This document shows positions 42,784-49,993 of a stretch of 64,000 nucleotides of DNA, one piece after another. Under the pieces are notes generated by a model. The model saw only the letters and a program-made list of their open reading frames with translations, was not told the DNA's origin and made no database searches. Numbering within the stretch: the first letter of the stretch is position 1; the number at the start of each line of letters is the position of its first letter. Made by a program: the position numbers and the translations under genes. The stretch is from Paracnuella aquatica (lineage in GTDB: Bacteria; Bacteroidota; Bacteroidia; Chitinophagales; Chitinophagaceae), in assembly GCF_003332885.2 (NCBI RefSeq), contig NZ_QOWJ01000005.1:186001-250000 (forward strand), given 5' to 3'.

Positions 42784-44418
42784 TTATTTGCCGTACACTT
42801 CCAGCATCCGCTTCAGGTCTTCCAGCGTATTGATCTCTGTCACCGTCTTGTCCTTGCGCCAGCGCAGCATCCTGGGAAAACGCAGCGCCACGCCGCTTTT
42901 GTGCCGGTTGGATGCTGCAATGCCTTCAAAAGCCAGCTCAAATACCAGCTCCGGTTTTACGGTACGCACCGGGCCAAATTTCTCCAGCGAATTGCGTTTT
43001 ACAAATGCATCTACCTGTGCAAATTCTTTATCGGTTAAACCCGAGTAAGCCTTAGTGAACGGAACCAATTTGTCGCCGTCCCAAACCGCGAAGGTGTAAT
43101 CGGTATAGAGCCCGCTGCGGCGGCCTGCTCCTTTTTGTGCATAGATCATTACGGCGTCAATGGTCAGCGGGTCGATCTTCCATTTCCACCAGTCGCCGCG
43201 TTTGCGGCCCACCTGGTAAATGGAGCTCCGCTTCTTGATCATAAAACCCTCTGCATTCATTTCACGTGACTGTTCGCGCAGGGTTTTTAACTCCTCCCAA
43301 TCCTCGAAACGGACCACCGGCGAAAGCTCCAATGCGGTGTAGTTCCATTGTGCCATCAATGCTTCAAGTTTTGAGCGCCGTTCGCTCAGTGGGCGGCTGC
43401 GCCAGTCTTCACCTTCATATTCTAAAAGGTCGTACACGATGAATCCTGCCGGTGCTTCCTGCAATTGTTTTTTAGTTACATTTTTGCGCCCAATGCGGGT
43501 TTGTAGGGAAGAAAAAGGCAGCGGCCTGCGAAATGTAGTTGCGCCCGCTTCTGCAGGCGGCAGGCTGATGATTTCGCCATCCAGCGCAATGCCGTCGGGC
43601 AATAAGTATTGCAGCGAATGATACTCCGGAAATTTTTCCGTCATCAATTCCTCGCCGCGGCTCCATACAAACAATTCTCCCTGCCGCTTGATGATGAGGC
43701 CGCGGATGCCATCCCATTTCCACTCCACCTGCCAATCTTCAGGATTGCCCAAACTTGCTGGTTCATCTTCCAATGCATAAGCCAAGTAAAAAGGATAAGG
43801 CTTGGAAAGGTCGGTGGCGTGTGCTTCATCGCCGGTCAGTTCGTCGAAGGTGATGGTGCCCGGATCCCAATTTCCCGAAATGCGGTGGGCAATAACCGAT
43901 GCTTCGGCGCTGGTAGCTTTGGCGAGTGCATTTACCATCGCCTTTTGCGACACGCCAATGCGGAACGAGCCCGTAATGAGTTTATTAAATACAAATCGTT
44001 CGCTGCGGTTTAGTTCCGCCCAGCTTTCGACGATGAATTTTTTCCGTACCGGCTCTTCTTCTTTTTCAATGCGCTTGAGTTGCTCGATGTAGTAATACAG
44101 TGGCCGCTCGTCGTCGCGGCGTTCGTTGTAAGCCGTTTCGTTTTCGGGCAGTAGCAACGCAATGGTTTCGGCAAGGTCGCCTACGGTGTGCCAGCATTCA
44201 TCAAACATCCAAAAGGGCAGCTTGGCTAACTCTACACAGTAGGTGGCCAACTGCGTGGTATTAACAGCACGCCGCGGCCTGCGGCCACTGAAGATGGCAA
44301 TCACCCAAACCTTATCACGGTCATCCGCAACCGAAAAATACTGAACCAGTGCATCCAGCTTTTCGTTGGTTTTTGTGGTTGTTCCCAATTTGGCAACCAG
44401 TGCAGCAAAATGACGCAT
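42784..44418 (-). CDS. ATP-dependent DNA ligase (ligase-associated repair cluster)
   Basis: The 544-residue ligase has an N-terminal DNA-binding domain (about 1-200; RSERFVFNKLITGSFRIGVS), the adenylylation motif EWKWDGIRG (Lys234 is the nucleotide acceptor) and motif III-IV regions (SRGEELMTEKFPE, ALDGEII). Motif V is in AEGFMIKKRSS. The C-terminal OB domain ends with DKTVTEINTLEDLKRML. The size and layout fit bacterial LigB/LigC-type ATP ligases found with Lhr-core helicases. It seals nicks, and the linked exonuclease gene is directly upstream (98-bp gap filled by a hairpin repeat). Confidence 0.94.
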   Translation of the reverse strand: MRHFAALVAKLGTTTKTNEKLDALVQYFSVADDRDKVWVIAIFSGRRPRRAVNTTQLATYCVELAKLPFWMFDECWHTVGDLAETIALLLPENETAYNERRDDERPLYYYIEQLKRIEKEEEPVRKKFIVESWAELNRSERFVFNKLITGSFRIGVSQKAMVNALAKATSAEASVIAHRISGNWDPGTITFDELTGDEAHATDLSKPYPFYLAYALEDEPASLGNPEDWQVEWKWDGIRGLIIKRQGELFVWSRGEELMTEKFPEYHSLQYLLPDGIALDGEIISLPPAEAGATTFRRPLPFSSLQTRIGRKNVTKKQLQEAPAGFIVYDLLEYEGEDWRSRPLSERRSKLEALMAQWNYTALELSPVVRFEDWEELKTLREQSREMNAEGFMIKKRSSIYQVGRKRGDWWKWKIDPLTIDAVMIYAQKGAGRRSGLYTDYTFAVWDGDKLVPFTKAYSGLTDKEFAQVDAFVKRNSLEKFGPVRTVKPELVFELAFEGIAASNRHKSGVALRFPRMLRWRKDKTVTEINTLEDLKRMLEVYGK

Positions 44419-44437
44419 GAATTGAGTTTAGTTTTTT

Positions 44438-44509
44438 GAACCACTGAGACACGAAGCACACAAAGAAAATTTTTCGTGTTACTTTGTGTGCTTCGTGTCT
44501 CTTTGGTTC
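44438..44509. repeat. 28-bp near-perfect hairpin between ligase and exonuclease genes
   Basis: The left arm 44438-44465 and right arm 44482-44509 are complementary over 28 bp with two mismatches around a 16-nt loop. The arms read in GARxCAC heptamers. The hairpin fills almost the whole 97-bp gap between two genes of the same putative operon, so it could lower or tune read-through into the ligase gene. Confidence 0.85.
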
Positions 44510-44515
44510 AACATT

Positions 44516-45550
44516 TTATTCTTCCAGTTTTTCCAAAACATCAGTTGACTTTTCTTCGGTTTCGTCGTCGCCGTATTCGGTTTTTACTTCTTTGGCATTA
44601 AAACCATGCTCGTTGAGGTAACGGCCAAATGCAGCCGTAAAACCATGCGTTACATACACGCATTCAGCTTCGGTGGCCTTGATGGCTTTGAGCAATCCAT
44701 CCCAGTCGGCATGATCGCTGAGCGGAAAACCCGCATCTGCATTGCGCCTGCGCATGGCGCCCCGCACAGCCATCCAACCGCTGCACACACCTGTAGCCAA
44801 CGGCGCAAACCGGCGCATCCACGGTGTGCCTTCGGCCGATGAAGGTGCAATGACTACTGCACCTTTCAGCCATTCCTTCGGTGTGTCTGGCGTAACGCGG
44901 TGCACTTCGGGCAGTTTGATGCCTGCATTGACCAAAGCCATGTGCACATTGTACACCGCACCATGCACCAATATCCGGTCGGTCACTTCGGCCAGGCACG
45001 GCAGCAGGCGCTGCGCTTTACCCAGGCTGTAAGCAAACAAGAGCGATGATTTACCAGCAGCTTTATTTTTCAAAACCCATTGCTGTATGTCGGAAAAAAT
45101 CTGTGCCTGCGGTTTCCATTGATAAATGGGCAAGCCAAAAGTGCATTCCGAAATAAAGTTGTGGCATTTCACCGGCTCAAACTCGCCGCTCAATCCGTCG
45201 TTTTCTAATTTATAATCACCACTTACCACCCACACTTCGCCTTTGTGTTCGAGGCGTATTTGCGAAGAGCCAATGATATGCGCTGCTGGATGCAGGGAAA
45301 TGTTCACACCATTAATGCTGATCGGTTCGTTATAGCCAACCGTTTCGTAATGGCCCGGTCCCAGTCGTGTTTCTAAAATCGGTTTGGTATCGGTGTGGCA
45401 CAAATAAGATTTGCTACCCCAGCGGGCATGATCGCTATGTCCATGGGTAATAAGTGCCTTGGATACCGGCCGCCACGGATCGATAAAAAAATCGCCGGCG
45501 CGGCAGTAAAATCCATGGTCAGTAAATTCGATCAGGGGCATGGTGGGCAT
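44516..45550 (-). CDS. Ligase-associated DNA damage response exonuclease
   Basis: The 344-residue metallo-beta-lactamase-fold nuclease of the beta-CASP group is related to SNM1/Artemis. The metal motif HGHSDHARWG (36-45) is complete, and further ligands lie in HPAAHIIGSSQIRLEH and VVSGDYKLENDG. The end has FPLSDHADWDGLL and YVTHGFTAAFG. Such proteins occur in one operon with the ATP-dependent ligase, helicase and PdeM and are thought to trim damaged DNA ends before ligation. The C-terminal tail (DDETEEKSTDVLEKLEE) is acidic. Confidence 0.94.
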   Translation of the reverse strand: MPTMPLIEFTDHGFYCRAGDFFIDPWRPVSKALITHGHSDHARWGSKSYLCHTDTKPILETRLGPGHYETVGYNEPISINGVNISLHPAAHIIGSSQIRLEHKGEVWVVSGDYKLENDGLSGEFEPVKCHNFISECTFGLPIYQWKPQAQIFSDIQQWVLKNKAAGKSSLLFAYSLGKAQRLLPCLAEVTDRILVHGAVYNVHMALVNAGIKLPEVHRVTPDTPKEWLKGAVVIAPSSAEGTPWMRRFAPLATGVCSGWMAVRGAMRRRNADAGFPLSDHADWDGLLKAIKATEAECVYVTHGFTAAFGRYLNEHGFNAKEVKTEYGDDETEEKSTDVLEKLEE

Positions 45551-45557
45551 TTTTTGC

Positions 45558-45658
45558 GTTGATAGTTGGTAGTTGATAGTTGATAGCAGATAGCAGGAAG
45601 CTAATGGATGATAGCATTGCCTTTAGTTTTATCTGTCAACTACCAACTATCAACTTTA
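45558..45658. repeat. Period-7 inverted repeat between DUF2256 and exonuclease genes
   Basis: The left run is GTTGATA, GTTGGTA, GTTGATA, GTTGATA (45558-45585). Its first 19 bases are perfectly complementary to 45636-45654. The right run continues in heptamers into the stop codon of the DUF2256 gene (45656-45658). Confidence 0.8.
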
Positions 45659-45793
45659 AACTTTCTTCCTATTCCTCCGGCATCGTTCGCTGCAATAGAT
45701 AACCTCATCCCAAACTTTCTGCCATTTCTTGCGCCATTGAAATGGCCTGTTGCAAACAGGGCATATTTTGGTGGGTAAATGTTGTTTGTGCAT
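45656..45793 (-). CDS. DUF2256 mini zinc-finger protein
   Basis: The 45-residue protein starts [20 protein letters not shown] and ends [15 protein letters not shown]. Four cysteines (CPVC at 11-14, Cys34, Cys38) make one treble-clef-like zinc site, and the WRKKW stretch between them is the DUF2256 signature. The function is unknown; I recall members next to photolyase/cryptochrome genes, which would fit a DNA repair link. Here it lies just upstream of the exonuclease-ligase group on the same strand. Another minus-strand frame of 78 codons covers this region but is a shadow. Confidence 0.85.
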   Translation of the reverse strand: MHKQHLPTKICPVCNRPFQWRKKWQKVWDEVIYCSERCRRNRKKV

Positions 45794-45829
45794 CCCTTTA
45801 ATAACAAACAATGCCGCGGTGCGTTCGGC

Positions 45830-45857
45830 AAAAAAGGAGGCAACCTTTTGGGTTGCC
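45830..45857 (-). terminator. Terminator of the periplasmic-binding-like gene
   Basis: On the minus strand a GGCAACC / GGTTGCC 7-bp stem with a 5-nt loop is followed after a few bases by six Ts, 34 bp past the stop codon at 45892. Confidence 0.7.
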
Positions 45858-45891
45858 CTGAATATTTTTTTACCAATAAAAATGCTGGTGT

Positions 45892-47079
45892 TTAAAACGC
45901 GTTTCGCACCACGTCCATCGCACCATTGATGCGCCGGACAAAGTAGAGTTTTTTGTTTTCAAAATAATCCAGCGTCATGCTTTGCTTATTGGTAAAGACC
46001 GGCTGGATATCATATTGCGTGAACACATAGTTGCCTTTGCGCGACAGGTTGGACGCCACATCCGTCTTGGTTTCGAGCAGCAATTGCGCAAAGCGCAGCA
46101 TGGTTTCGTAGCCGCGGAAAAACAGGTCGGTGGGGCGCCCCTCAATTCTATCTTCAAACACATTACCGATATGGGCCGCCAGCCGTTCGCTGCGGTTGAT
46201 GTAAAAAGGCGTGCTGTAAATAATTTCCAGCGGCCTGAACTCCGACCGGCTAAAAGCCCGGATGTTTTCCCAAGTGGGCATACCCATCAGGGTAATGGGG
46301 TATTTGTTGCCGATGGAGGCCAGCTCCGAAGCCAGGTCTTCGCCAAAATTTTGGTCGAGGCTGCCGGCAATAACCACGGTGCGGCGGGTGCTGTCGAGGC
46401 GGGCGGTAAAAGAACTGCTGTTAAAGCCGTTGGTTACATCCAGCGTTTCAATAGCGAGGCGTTTGTCGATGGTGCTTTGGCCGATGTCGTTGAAATAATC
46501 ACGCAACTGGTTTTCCTGCGCACCATTTTTCCGGAACAACACAATTTTATCGCGGCTGTGGTAGGTTTGGAGGTAGCGGTAAATGCCTTCGCAATGGGCC
46601 CGCAGGGTAGAGTTGAGGATTACGAGATAGGGATTGTTATTAACTCCCGCATCATTGGGCAGTGTGGCTGAAATCAGGGGTACTTTTTTACGCAGCGCCG
46701 CTTCGGCCAGCTGGCGTACCTCGGCATTGCTGGCGTTGGCAATGATCAGTTCCACATCGTTCATGGCCGGGTTACTGATGATGTCGCTAACACCGCTTCT
46801 TTTGGAGCGGGTATCGTACACAAACACTTCCAGCGGCGCCCCCATTTTTTGCAACGAATCCAGCGCCATTTGGGCACCCTGGTAAAACTCGAGGCCGGGA
46901 TTAAGGAATTTGGGAAACTCTTTGCCGTAGCGGTAGTTGGCGCCGTTGAACACAGAATCGAGGTAAAGCGGGGCAAAAAGGGCAATCTTGTGCCGCTTCA
47001 TGTTCTGCGCCAGCCCCGAGGTATGGGCCAGCAACAGGAGTCCCGCAATGAGATAAATTCCTTTTTTCATGGTGTTCAA
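45892..47079 (-). CDS. Type I periplasmic-binding-fold protein (LivK/LpoA-like)
   Basis: The 395-residue protein has a signal peptide ([21 protein letters not shown]); the start is at 47079 or the ATG at 47070. The mature part has the two-lobed fold of branched-chain amino-acid-binding proteins: [63 protein letters not shown] and [20 protein letters not shown]. No ABC transporter genes are adjacent, so a transport role is doubtful; relatives in Bacteroidota may instead act like LpoA in peptidoglycan synthesis. The gene stands alone downstream of a repeat-filled gap. Confidence 0.78.
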   Translation of the reverse strand: MNTMKKGIYLIAGLLLLAHTSGLAQNMKRHKIALFAPLYLDSVFNGANYRYGKEFPKFLNPGLEFYQGAQMALDSLQKMGAPLEVFVYDTRSKRSGVSDIISNPAMNDVELIIANASNAEVRQLAEAALRKKVPLISATLPNDAGVNNNPYLVILNSTLRAHCEGIYRYLQTYHSRDKIVLFRKNGAQENQLRDYFNDIGQSTIDKRLAIETLDVTNGFNSSSFTARLDSTRRTVVIAGSLDQNFGEDLASELASIGNKYPITLMGMPTWENIRAFSRSEFRPLEIIYSTPFYINRSERLAAHIGNVFEDRIEGRPTDLFFRGYETMLRFAQLLLETKTDVASNLSRKGNYVFTQYDIQPVFTNKQSMTLDYFENKKLYFVRRINGAMDVVRNAF

Positions 47080-47405
47080 TTTTAGGCAGCGCTTTGCTTA
47101 CTGCTGACTTTGCTTCAGCAAATTAAGCACCCTAATGGTTAGCAGAAAGGTATTTAGGAAGAGTTTAATAAGAATATCGAACAGATGAACGGTTTAAAAG
47201 AACAGATGAACAGACGAACAAGGAATGTCGAATGTCGAAGTCGGGGTCGAGAGATTATTGATTATGAATTATTGGTGTCACTGACAAATGCATCACTCAT
47301 AATTAATCATCCATCATTCAGCATTCCTTGTCCCTTGTTAGTTATTTCTTCCCAACTTCATCTGTTCGTCTGTTCCTTGTTCGTCTGTTCGATATTCCTT
47401 ATTCC
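47080..47405. other. 326-bp gap, mostly a composite inverted repeat
   Basis: There is no gene. After about 90 bp of ordinary upstream sequence of the binding-protein gene, the remainder to the guaA stop is a repeat element (47177-47395). The two flanking genes point the same way (minus). Confidence 0.6.
47177..47395. repeat. Composite inverted repeat of GAACAGAC / AACAAGG words
   Basis: The left arm opens with cgaacagatgaac (from 47178) and continues in 7-8-nt steps (gaacagat, gaacagac, gaacaag, gaatgtc, gaatgtc). The right arm is its rough complement (catctgttcgtctgttcc, ccttgttcgtctgttcg) to 47392. The centre holds attattgattatgaattat (47254-47272), identical to the complement of 38531-38549. 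Similar words appear at 38090-38110, so this is a second copy of a composite element. Confidence 0.7.
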
Positions 47406-48947
47406 CTATTCCCATTCAATAGTAGCGGGCGGCTTCGAGGAAATATCGTACACCACCCGATTGATGCCCCGCACCGAGTTGATGATCTCGTTCGACACAT
47501 GTGCCAGGAAATCGTAGGGGAGGTGTGCCCAGTCGGCAGTCATACCATCTACCGAGGTCACGGCACGCAAAGCCACCGTAAACTCGTAAGTACGTTCGTC
47601 GCCCATAACGCCCACACTTTTTACCGGCAATAAGATGGTGCCTGCCTGCCAAACGGTGCTGTACAGGTTGTTGCTTTTCAGCGCTTTTACATAAATATCA
47701 TCGGCGTCTTGCAGCAAGGCCACTTTGTCCGGTGTGATCTCGCCCAGGATGCGGATGGCCAAACCAGGACCGGGGAACGGATGGCGGTTGAGCAGGTCGT
47801 CGGGGATGCCCAGTTCCTTGCCTACGCGGCGCACCTCGTCTTTAAAAAGGTAACGCAACGGCTCCACCAGTTTCAGGTGCATTTTTTCGGGCAGGCCACC
47901 TACGTTATGGTGGCTCTTGATGGTAACCGAAGGTCCGTGCACGGACACCGATTCAATTACATCGGGGTAAATGGTGCCCTGCCCCAGGAACGATGCATCA
48001 CGGTCTTCGGCGGTAGCAGCTTCCTGAAACACATCAATAAACGACTTACCAATGGCCTTACGCTTTTCCTCCGGATCGGTTTTACCGGCCAGCGCATCGT
48101 AAAAGCGTTGTTTGGCATCGATGCCGGTAACGTTGAGGCCCAGTTGCTTATAAATTTCCAGAACCTGGTAAAACTCGTTTTTGCGCAGCACGCCATTGTC
48201 TACAAAAATGCCGTGCAGGTTGGGGCCAATGGCGCGGTGAATCAGTGTTGCGGCCACGGTGCTGTCCACACCGCCGCTCAGCGCCATGATCACTTTTTTA
48301 TCGCCGATCTGCTCTTTCAGTGCGGCAACGGTTTCGGTTACAAAATGTGCCGGCGTCCAGGCCTGGCTGCAGCCGCACACATTTACCAAAAAGTTGCGCA
48401 GTATTTTTTTGCCTTCGATGGAATGATATACCTCGGGATGAAATTGCAGTCCATAAAGCGGCTTCAGGTCTGCATCCTCGCTTTTAAAAGCTGCCACCGG
48501 GATGGAATCAGTAGTGGCTAGCAGACGGAAATTGGGCGGCATTTGCAAAATGGAATCGCCGTGGCTCATCCAAACCTGCGATGAAGGCGTGATGCCGTTG
48601 AGCAGCAACTCTTCGCTTTGCAGGTGCAGAAATGCGCGGCCGTATTCGCGTTTGGCGCTCCGCTCTACCGAGCCGCCAAATTGCTTGGCGGTAAGCTGTG
48701 CGCCGTAGCAAACGCCCAGAACCGGTGTGTTAGCGGCGAGGGCTTTTACATCTACCAGCGGGGCCGCTTCATCGTTTACCGAAAAAGGCGAGCCTGAAAG
48801 GATCACGCCTTTGATGGATGGATCGTTTTGCGGAACCGCTTTAGAAAAGGGCAGAATTTCGCAGTATACGTTGGCTTCACGCACCGCACGGGCAATGAGC
48901 TGGGTGTATTGCGAGCCAAAATCGAGGATGATGATTTTTTCCGTCAT
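47406..48947 (-). CDS. guaA: GMP synthase (glutamine-hydrolysing)
   Basis: The 513-residue enzyme converts XMP to GMP using ATP and glutamine. The N-terminal class I glutamine amidotransferase has nucleophile GVCYGAQ (Cys80) and [10 protein letters not shown] (His170, Glu172). The ATP-pyrophosphatase P-loop SGGVDST is at 224-230. The C-terminal dimerisation domain has [16 protein letters not shown] and ends with the invariant KPPATIEWE. The length and motifs are fully standard. TACCTTAG, a one-mismatch -7 box, lies at 48957-48964. Confidence 0.98.
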   Translation of the reverse strand: MTEKIIILDFGSQYTQLIARAVREANVYCEILPFSKAVPQNDPSIKGVILSGSPFSVNDEAAPLVDVKALAANTPVLGVCYGAQLTAKQFGGSVERSAKREYGRAFLHLQSEELLLNGITPSSQVWMSHGDSILQMPPNFRLLATTDSIPVAAFKSEDADLKPLYGLQFHPEVYHSIEGKKILRNFLVNVCGCSQAWTPAHFVTETVAALKEQIGDKKVIMALSGGVDSTVAATLIHRAIGPNLHGIFVDNGVLRKNEFYQVLEIYKQLGLNVTGIDAKQRFYDALAGKTDPEEKRKAIGKSFIDVFQEAATAEDRDASFLGQGTIYPDVIESVSVHGPSVTIKSHHNVGGLPEKMHLKLVEPLRYLFKDEVRRVGKELGIPDDLLNRHPFPGPGLAIRILGEITPDKVALLQDADDIYVKALKSNNLYSTVWQAGTILLPVKSVGVMGDERTYEFTVALRAVTSVDGMTADWAHLPYDFLAHVSNEIINSVRGINRVVYDISSKPPATIEWE

Positions 48948-48980
48948 AAGAGGCCGCTAAGGTAAGTTATGCGGGGGAAA

Positions 48981-49172
48981 GACCGAAGACCGAAGACGGA
49001 AGACCGAAGACGGAAGACGGAAGACGGAAGACGGAAGACGGAAGAAATTTTATAAGGTACAACCTTACTACCTAACCCGGCCGCAGCCAACTCCCGGCTT
49101 TGAACTCCAAACTCTGAACTCCAGACTGCCAACTCTCAACTTTCTTCCGACTTCCGTCTTCTGTCTTCGGAC
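48981..49172. repeat. Long heptamer tract with inverted heptamer tract
   Basis: Nine tandem heptamers GACCGAA/GACGGAA occupy 48981-49043. After a 44-bp spacer, a second set of degenerate heptamers (CAACTCC, GAACTCC, AAACTCT types) runs 49088-49143, then four heptamers complementary to the first tract (TTCCGAC, TTCCGTC, TTCTGTC, TTCGGAC) at 49145-49172. The element separates guaA (minus) from the head-GIN gene (plus), a divergent gap. Confidence 0.9.
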
Positions 49173-49225
49173 TTCTCTGTAACCAGTTCTGTATATTTAG
49201 CGTCGTAATACCAAAATAGACACAC

Positions 49226-49951
49226 ATGAAACCAACTGCCCTGCTTGTAGCACTTTGTTCTTTATTGTTAATGACCTCCTGCCGGTTTATGGGCGGCAAA
49301 CGGGTGGAGGGCAATGGCAACCGCACCAGCCAAACCCGTTCCATTGGCTCGTTTGATGGTGTAGAAGTGCGGGGCGGCATTGATGTGATCATCAGCCCGG
49401 GCGCCGAGCATATTTTGCGCATCGAAGCGGATGAAAACCTGATGGAATTTATTGAAGTAGACAACAACGGCGGCACCGTGGAAGTGGGCTCCCGTGATGG
49501 ATATAACTTGCGCTCCAAAGGCGGCATTAAAGTATATGCAACAGCGCCCATGTTTGAACGCATCGGCGTTTCGGGCAGCGGCGATATCCGCTCTACCGGT
49601 ATGGTAAAAGGCGGCAAAGGTCTGGAGCTCGAAATCCGCGGCAGTGGCGACATTCAACTGGCTGTTGATGCGCCTCAGGTAAGCACCGAAATTTCAGGCA
49701 GCGGCTCGGCACGCATCCAGGGCACTACCCGCAAGTTTGATGCAGGCATCCGCGGCAGCGGCGATGTGCATGCGTTTGAGTTGCTGAGCGAAACCGCTAA
49801 TGTAGATATTGCCGGCAGCGGCAACGCCGAAGTGTTTGCTTCCAAAGAACTTTCGGTTGAAATAAAAGGGGCCGGCGATGTGTCATACAAAGGCGGCGGC
49901 ACCGTAAATCAAAAGATCATGGGTGCCGGTAATGTGCGGAGGGTGCAGTAG
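49226..49951 (+). CDS. Head-GIN-domain lipoprotein (DUF2807)
   Basis: The 241-residue protein has a lipoprotein signal peptide (MKPTALLVALCSLLLMTSC, Cys19). A DUF2807 'putative auto-transporter adhesin, head GIN' domain follows. It shows the typical stacked repeats GSGDIRSTG, GSGDIQLAV, GSGSARIQG, GSGDVHAFE, GSGNAEVFA, GAGDVSYKG and GAGNVRRVQ, one per turn of a right-handed beta-helix. The opening GSFDGVEVRGGIDVIISPG is diagnostic. The domain is common in Bacteroidota surface proteins of unknown role. TATATTTA, a variant -7 box, lies upstream at about 49191-49198. Confidence 0.93.
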   Translation: MKPTALLVALCSLLLMTSCRFMGGKRVEGNGNRTSQTRSIGSFDGVEVRGGIDVIISPGAEHILRIEADENLMEFIEVDNNGGTVEVGSRDGYNLRSKGGIKVYATAPMFERIGVSGSGDIRSTGMVKGGKGLELEIRGSGDIQLAVDAPQVSTEISGSGSARIQGTTRKFDAGIRGSGDVHAFELLSETANVDIAGSGNAEVFASKELSVEIKGAGDVSYKGGGTVNQKIMGAGNVRRVQ

Positions 49952-49993
49952 GAAATGTCGGGAAAGTCAGAAAAGACAGAAAAGACTGGAGCT

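Noticed and set aside
45640-45876. 78-codon minus-strand frame
   Set aside because: It overlaps the DUF2256 gene in another frame and a terminator; the DUF2256 reading has conserved cysteines and a family match.
48981-49043. CRISPR array
   Set aside because: The repeat unit is only 7 nt with no spacers, and no cas genes are present.
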